From Chitinophagaceae bacterium (lineage in GTDB: Bacteria > Bacteroidota > Bacteroidia > Chitinophagales > Chitinophagaceae): a DNA stretch of 9,834 nt. Position 1 is the first letter of the stretch. Each line of letters begins with the position of its first letter. This document shows positions 5,302 through 9,834 of this stretch, one piece after another. The stretch is taken from contig JANXWM010000217.1 in NCBI GenBank assembly GCA_025351145.1, positions 1 through 9,834 of the forward strand, read 5' to 3'. The translations under genes and the position numbers were made by a program. The notes under the pieces were generated by a model. The model was not told the origin of the DNA. It was given only the letters and a program-made list of their open reading frames with translations, and ran no database searches.

Positions 5302-8300
5302 ATGAATGATCTTTCCCGCTATACCAGCCTTCCCAAAAGAAGATTAAAACTTGCATTGGCAATTGCTTTTGCATTGCTGCTTTCATGCGTGTTATCTGCA
5401 AATGCCCAAACAGTTGTTTGGCAGGATAATTTTGATTCGTCTGCTGTAAATACAGATTCCTGGACTTACGATTTTGGTGATGGCAGCCAGCGTGCAGCAG
5501 GTTATGGATGGGGCAATTCTGAACTGGAATATTATACCAGCCGTACAGAAAACGTACGGGTAGAGAGTGGCAGCCTTGTAATTGAAGCAAGAAAAGAAAA
5601 TTTTGGGCCGAGCAGCAGTTTTACTTCCGGGCGCATAAAAACAGAAGGCCGTATCCATTTTAAATATGGCACCGTTGAGGCAAGGATAAAATTACCCAGT
5701 ATGACGAAGGGCTTATGGCCTGCGTTTTGGACTTTGGGAACTATTGGTGGAACATGGCCTTCCATAGGCGAAATAGATATGATGGAAGCAGGATCGGCAG
5801 AGGCTTTGGCAGCAGGTTTAGGAAACAAACGGGTTAGTTCTGCCGCGCACTGGAGCAATGCTGATGGCGGCCATGAGTACAATACATTCTATACGGATGC
5901 AGCAGTGGATTTATCACTGGATTATCATTTGTATAAAATGGTTTGGACAAGCAGCTACATAAAGATGTATGTAGATAATGTGGAGTTTTACAGCTTTGAT
6001 ATAAGTGATATTAACGCCCCAACCTACAGTGAATTTCATACCCCCCATTTTCTGTTATTAAATCTTGCTGTTGGTGGCCAGTACACAGGTATCTTTGATG
6101 CAAACGGCATTACCGCACCTTTGCCGGGCAAAATGTATGTGGATTACATTAAGCTGTCCCAAAATCCGGGTGATGAATTATATGTTGGAAAAGACGATCC
6201 ACTGGCAGGCAATTTTGGTATTTTAACAGAAACCACACCTGTAACAGATTCCCTGCATTATGGTACTGATGCTACATTGAACTATTGGAACAACCTTACC
6301 AACATAACGAACCCCGTACCCATTCCGTTTGAAGGGAGCCATCTTTTGGCAGTACACGCCAATGCAAGCGACTGGTTTGGTATGGGTATAGTTAACAACT
6401 ATGTAAACCTGCATAATTTTGCAACAGGCTCATTAAAGTTTCATTTCAAATCTACTTATACCGGTCAGTTTAAAATTGGCCTTACTACCGGTCATGGCGA
6501 AACCTGGATGAATTTTGCAGCCGGTGTTCAGCAGTATGGTTTGGTAAGGGATGGTAACTGGCATGAAGTATCCATACCATTGGCAGATTTTAATAATTCC
6601 GATGCAGGAATGAATATTGATCTATGGTCTTTAAAAGCCGCATTTATGTTTGCGGGGGATCCGGCAACATCAGCCGCGGATTTTTACTTTGATGACATCT
6701 ATTTTTCAGGTGGCATATCACCAAACCCGCCACCAACAGTTTCCATTACTTCGCCGGCTAATAATGCCATTTTTACTACCCCTTCTAATATCACTATCAA
6801 TGCCGATGCTGCAGATGCAAACGGCTCTGTAACTAAGGTAGATTTTTATAGCGGCAATATATTATTGGGCACTGACAATACCAGTCCGTACAGCTTTACG
6901 TGGAATAACCCTGTGGTAAAGGTAGATACATTAACAGCCATAGCAACCGATAATGAAGGCGCTGCAACTACCTCAGCAAAAGTGATTGTATTTGTTTCAG
7001 CAGCAGGTAATACCGCACCTTCTGCAGCAATTACTTCACCCGAAAATAATGCAGCTTTTCTTACACCTGCAAGCATAATCATTAATGCCAATGCTACCGA
7101 CGCGGGTGGAAACATTTACAAAGTGGAATTTTATAATGGCACAAATTTGCTCGCCACTTCAACCACAAGTCCCTACACTTATGCATGGTCAGGAGCACCG
7201 GCCGGTAACTATGTGCTTACAGTTAAAGCAACAGACAATGGGGGATTAACAACAACTTCTGCTGCAGTAAACATCAGCGTTGCTGACCCTATTAAACCGA
7301 CGGTAAGCATTACATCGCCAATTAACAACAGCAGCTATGCACCTCCTGCATCTATCACCATAAACGCCGATGCAGCAGATGCAAACGGTACTGTTACCAA
7401 AGTTGATTTTTATAACGGAGCAATACTTTTAGGAACTGATAATACAGCTCCTTACAGTTATACCTGGAGCGCTGTACCATTAGGGAATTATTCAATAACA
7501 GCCGTTGCCACAGATAATGACGGTAATACCACAGTTTCTGCGCCTGTTGCTGTTTCAGTAACACCCATTGCTTGCACAGGTGTTGCAGTAAGCGGCGATT
7601 ACAGTTACGAAGTATATACAGATGCAGGAACAGTAAACTTTAAATTCCATCCATTGGCACCAATCCTGGGCAGCACTTATGCCATCATTTATTTAAAAGA
7701 AGGAACAGGTTCCGGTACTTACCCCGGATATGGCATGACAGCTTCCGGTTCTGATTTTATTTTCAGCAAACCCATAGCAGATGGAGTTGTTACCAGTTTC
7801 TATTTTTCTTACCAGGTTCCTTCGGGTGGCGAAAGAAACTCCAGTGCAGACCCTCACTCTTACATTGTGGGTACCGTATGCGTTGCCGGCGCTCCAACTG
7901 TTTCCATTACCTCCCCCGCTGAAGCGGCAAGTTTTACAGCACCCGCAGGTATTACTATTAACGCAACAGCATCAGATGCAGACGGCAGCATAAGCAAAGT
8001 GGAATTTTATAATGGTGCTTCGTTACTGGGAACTTCCAATACAAGCCCTTACACTTTTACCTGGACAAATGTTGCCGCAGGCTCCTATGCACTAACTGCT
8101 AAAGCCACAGACAATAGCGGTCTTGCAACAAGTTCTATTCCGGTAAACATCGTGGTAAATGCACCCAATACCGATGGCTATTGCGGAACTGCGTTTAGCG
8201 GAGACTATGAGTACAAAGCTGAAACTGCAAATGGTATGGTTACATTTACGTTCCATCCTTTACAGCCAATAACGGGTTGTTTGTATGCGCTCATTTATAT

Positions 8301-9648
8301 TCGGGAAGGCTTATCCGGCGGGTATCCCGGCTACGGAATGACGGCATCAGGAACTGATTTTATTTTCTCCAAAGCCATTGCTGATGGCACACCGATCAGT
8401 TTTTATTTCACCTATCAAACACCTCCTGCAGGCGAAAGAAATTCCAGCGCAAACCCGCACAGTTATACAGTTGGCTCCAATTGCACAGGCGTTACCGGAA
8501 CACCGCCAACGGTTAACATTACTTCCCCGGCTAATAACGCAGCTTTTACAGAACCTGCTACCATCACCATCAATGCAGATGCCGCTGATATTGACGGCAC
8601 AGTGAGTAAAGTTGATTTTTATAGCGGCGCAACATTATTGGGCACCGACAATACAAGCCCTTTCAGTTTCGACTGGACCAATGTTCCTGCTGGTAATTAT
8701 ACGTTTACTGCAAAAGCTATAGACACCAGTTCGCTCTCTACAATTTCATCAACTGTAAATGTAGTGGTAAGCATCAATAATTCAGATGGGTTCTGCGGCA
8801 CAGCAGATAATGGCGATTACAGTTATAAAGTAGAAACGGTTGGCGATAATGTAGTGTTCCAGTTTCACCCGCTTGCGCCAATACAGGGATGTTCCTATGC
8901 ACTCATTTATATAAGGGAAGGTTTATCCGGTGGTTATCCCGGTTATCCTATGACAGCAGTTGGTGCTGACTTTACTTTCACCAAAGCCATTGCAAACGGT
9001 ACACCAATCAGTATATATTTCACATACAATGTTCCATCTGGCGGCGAAAGAAATTCAAGTGCCAACCCACACAGTTATACGGTGGGTACCATCTGCGATG
9101 GCTTGCTTCCTGTTAACCTGTTAAGTTTTAATACAACCTTACAAAACGATGGTACTGTTGCAGTAACATGGTCAACAGCAAACGAATTAAACAACGATCA
9201 TTTTCTTGTTCAGAAAAGCAAAGACGGCCGCAATTATACAACTGTAGCAAAAGTTGCAGCGGGCAATAATCCTGCAAACAAAAACGATTATAAAGCGCTT
9301 GATCAATATCCTGCAACGGGCCTTAACTATTACCGTTTAACGCAGGTTGACAAAAACGGAAGGTCTGTTCTGTCTGGGGTAAAAACAGTAAATATTACCC
9401 AACAAAATACGGGCATCAGTTTGTATCCAAATCCGTTGAAAGGAACAATCATCAATATAAAACTTGCAACGCCATCTGTAAACAAATTAAATGTTCAGTT
9501 GCTTAACATGGCTGGCAAAATAATTTACAGCGGAACGTTTGTTCAACAGGGAAATACATTGCAGGTAACGCTTCCGTCCAAACCTGCCGCAGGTGTGTAC
9601 CTTGTAAAAGTGGAGGGCAATACACCGGTAAAATTAGTAGTGAATTAG
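5302..9648 (+). CDS. Multimodular secreted GH16 beta-glucanase (laminarinase type) with T9SS tail
   Basis: A 1448-residue extracellular enzyme predicted to cleave beta-1,3- or mixed-linkage glucan. The signal peptide is 1-35 (KRR, hydrophobic core, cut at ANA/Q). The GH16 catalytic domain is about 37-286: substrate-groove motif GWGNSELEYYT (69-79), KGLWPAFWTLG (136-146) and the active site GEIDMMEAG (156-164) with nucleophile Glu157, Asp159 and acid/base Glu162. The EIDxxE spacing is the laminarinase-like form. Residues 304-470 form a jelly-roll-like module ending DFYFDDIYFSG, probably carbohydrate-binding. Five Ig-like repeats (about 477-566, 571-661, 665-753, 864-952, 1067-1156) alternate near the end with three CBM56-like modules (758-860, 961-1061, 1165-1265). 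An Fn3-like stretch (1268-1362) precedes the T9SS domain (1372-1448, ISLYPNPLKG ... PAAGVYLVKVEG). The enzyme would be released or surface-anchored. Beta-1,3-glucan specificity and the CBM56 label are inferences; the GH16 call is firm. Confidence 0.93.
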   Translation: MNDLSRYTSLPKRRLKLALAIAFALLLSCVLSANAQTVVWQDNFDSSAVNTDSWTYDFGDGSQRAAGYGWGNSELEYYTSRTENVRVESGSLVIEARKENFGPSSSFTSGRIKTEGRIHFKYGTVEARIKLPSMTKGLWPAFWTLGTIGGTWPSIGEIDMMEAGSAEALAAGLGNKRVSSAAHWSNADGGHEYNTFYTDAAVDLSLDYHLYKMVWTSSYIKMYVDNVEFYSFDISDINAPTYSEFHTPHFLLLNLAVGGQYTGIFDANGITAPLPGKMYVDYIKLSQNPGDELYVGKDDPLAGNFGILTETTPVTDSLHYGTDATLNYWNNLTNITNPVPIPFEGSHLLAVHANASDWFGMGIVNNYVNLHNFATGSLKFHFKSTYTGQFKIGLTTGHGETWMNFAAGVQQYGLVRDGNWHEVSIPLADFNNSDAGMNIDLWSLKAAFMFAGDPATSAADFYFDDIYFSGGISPNPPPTVSITSPANNAIFTTPSNITINADAADANGSVTKVDFYSGNILLGTDNTSPYSFTWNNPVVKVDTLTAIATDNEGAATTSAKVIVFVSAAGNTAPSAAITSPENNAAFLTPASIIINANATDAGGNIYKVEFYNGTNLLATSTTSPYTYAWSGAPAGNYVLTVKATDNGGLTTTSAAVNISVADPIKPTVSITSPINNSSYAPPASITINADAADANGTVTKVDFYNGAILLGTDNTAPYSYTWSAVPLGNYSITAVATDNDGNTTVSAPVAVSVTPIACTGVAVSGDYSYEVYTDAGTVNFKFHPLAPILGSTYAIIYLKEGTGSGTYPGYGMTASGSDFIFSKPIADGVVTSFYFSYQVPSGGERNSSADPHSYIVGTVCVAGAPTVSITSPAEAASFTAPAGITINATASDADGSISKVEFYNGASLLGTSNTSPYTFTWTNVAAGSYALTAKATDNSGLATSSIPVNIVVNAPNTDGYCGTAFSGDYEYKAETANGMVTFTFHPLQPITGCLYALIYIREGLSGGYPGYGMTASGTDFIFSKAIADGTPISFYFTYQTPPAGERNSSANPHSYTVGSNCTGVTGTPPTVNITSPANNAAFTEPATITINADAADIDGTVSKVDFYSGATLLGTDNTSPFSFDWTNVPAGNYTFTAKAIDTSSLSTISSTVNVVVSINNSDGFCGTADNGDYSYKVETVGDNVVFQFHPLAPIQGCSYALIYIREGLSGGYPGYPMTAVGADFTFTKAIANGTPISIYFTYNVPSGGERNSSANPHSYTVGTICDGLLPVNLLSFNTTLQNDGTVAVTWSTANELNNDHFLVQKSKDGRNYTTVAKVAAGNNPANKNDYKALDQYPATGLNYYRLTQVDKNGRSVLSGVKTVNITQQNTGISLYPNPLKGTIINIKLATPSVNKLNVQLLNMAGKIIYSGTFVQQGNTLQVTLPSKPAAGVYLVKVEGNTPVKLVVN
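6730..9096 (+). repeat. Intragenic Ig-like / glucan-binding-like domain array
   Basis: In-frame repeats inside the GH16 gene, in the order Ig1, Ig2, Ig3, CBM-A, Ig4, CBM-B, Ig5, CBM-C. Each Ig unit (about 90 codons) repeats PTVSITSPANN ... ITINADAADxxG ... KVDFYxGxxLLGTxNTSPYxxxW ... ATD. DNA spans are 6730-6999, 7012-7284, 7294-7560, 7891-8157 and 8500-8769. Each CBM-like unit (7573-7881, 8182-8484, 8794-9096) runs from a first cysteine to a last cysteine, with GDYxY, FxFHPLxPI, YPGYxMTA and GGERNSSA-type motifs (AGERNSSA in B). Units B and C share an extra cysteine (Cys993, Cys1197) and the linker (T/S)DG(Y/F)CGTA, so the last Ig-CBM cassette looks like a tandem duplication. Confidence 0.9.
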
Positions 9649-9664
9649 CGGTTCTATATTCTAT

Positions 9665-9712
9665 AAAAAGCAGAGGTTGATCATTAAATCAGTCTCTGCT
9701 TTTTATTTTTTT
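9665..9712 (+). terminator. Intrinsic terminator of the GH16 gene
   Basis: AAAAAGCAGAG..TGAT (9665-9681) pairs with ATCA..CTCTGCTTTTT (9688-9704) around a 6-nt loop; two central positions do not pair. The stem runs into TTTTTATTTTTTTA, a strong T-tract. It starts 17 bp after the GH16 stop codon. Confidence 0.88.
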
Positions 9713-9724
9713 AGGATAACAGCA

Positions 9725-9800
9725 TTTGGTACCGGGCAGTAAATCTTTGTAAAGCTTTTGTTGCGTCGCACTCTTGTACGTTCGGATTATTTATTGAGCA
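9725..9800 (+). repeat. Dispersed REP-like repeat, copy E
   Basis: It has a perfect core at 9761-9779, preceded by a variant box CCGGGCA starting at 9732 (29 bp before the core) and followed by GTTCGGATTAT, which parallels copies C and F. The 3' block is poorly conserved (GAGCAGTGCAGAGTGAGC). It lies directly after the GH16 terminator, in the same orientation as that gene. The last 30 bp of the window show nothing further. Confidence 0.8.
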
Positions 9801-9834
9801 GTGCAGAGTGAGCAATAACAATCAACAACTCTTT

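Noticed and set aside
5300..5882. Minus-strand open frames opposite the GH16 catalytic domain
   Set aside because: Antisense shadows of a strongly conserved coding region.
7781..8605. Short + frame open frames within the Ig/CBM array
   Set aside because: Shifted-frame readings of the repeated domains; their similarity to each other only reflects the repeats beneath them.
506..9800. CRISPR array built from the 19-bp core
   Set aside because: The copies are far apart, in both orientations, without regular spacers, and no cas-like gene is present.

Overview
The window looks like a piece of a Bacteroidota genome, most likely Chitinophagaceae-like. Two secreted proteins end in type IX secretion (T9SS) C-terminal sorting domains (YPNP ... 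GxYxxK ... KLxV pattern), the DNA is moderately AT-rich, strong Shine-Dalgarno sites are absent, and terminators are A-tract/T-tract hairpins. The lineage is an inference from these traits.

Layout. Bases 1-264 are a perfect inverted repeat (116-bp arms, 32-bp loop) that runs exactly to the window edge and cuts off the 5' part of a TIR-domain gene, whose C-terminal part ends at 401. A minus-strand gene (689-1945) encodes a secreted protein with GEVED and PPC modules and a T9SS tail but no catalytic domain; it ends in a hairpin terminator at 637-667. A 518-bp gap (1946-2463) leads to an APC-superfamily permease (2464-3813). Next come a small four-helix membrane protein of unknown function (4175-4600), a 700-bp gap with a decayed REP-associated (IS200-like) transposase remnant, and the largest gene (5302-9648). 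That gene encodes a 1448-residue secreted GH16 beta-glucanase (laminarinase-type active site) with a jelly-roll-like module, five Ig-like repeats, three copies of a beta-glucan-binding-like module and a T9SS tail. It is followed by a strong hairpin terminator.

The thread running through the window is a dispersed repeat with the 19-bp core TTGCGTCGCACTCTTGTAC. Six copies occur, all in intergenic DNA, four on + and two on -. Five have a CCCGGCA-like box 29-30 bp 5' of the core, and several have a 3' block resembling AGCTTTTACCGCAGCGAA. One copy abuts the transposase remnant, so I suggest these are RAYT-mobilised REP-like elements of this lineage.

The genes do not form an obvious operon. The GH16 enzyme (polysaccharide attack outside the cell) and the permease (uptake of a small amine or amino acid) could both serve nutrient scavenging, but nothing in the sequence ties them together. 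I saw no CRISPR array, tRNA, rRNA or intact mobile element.
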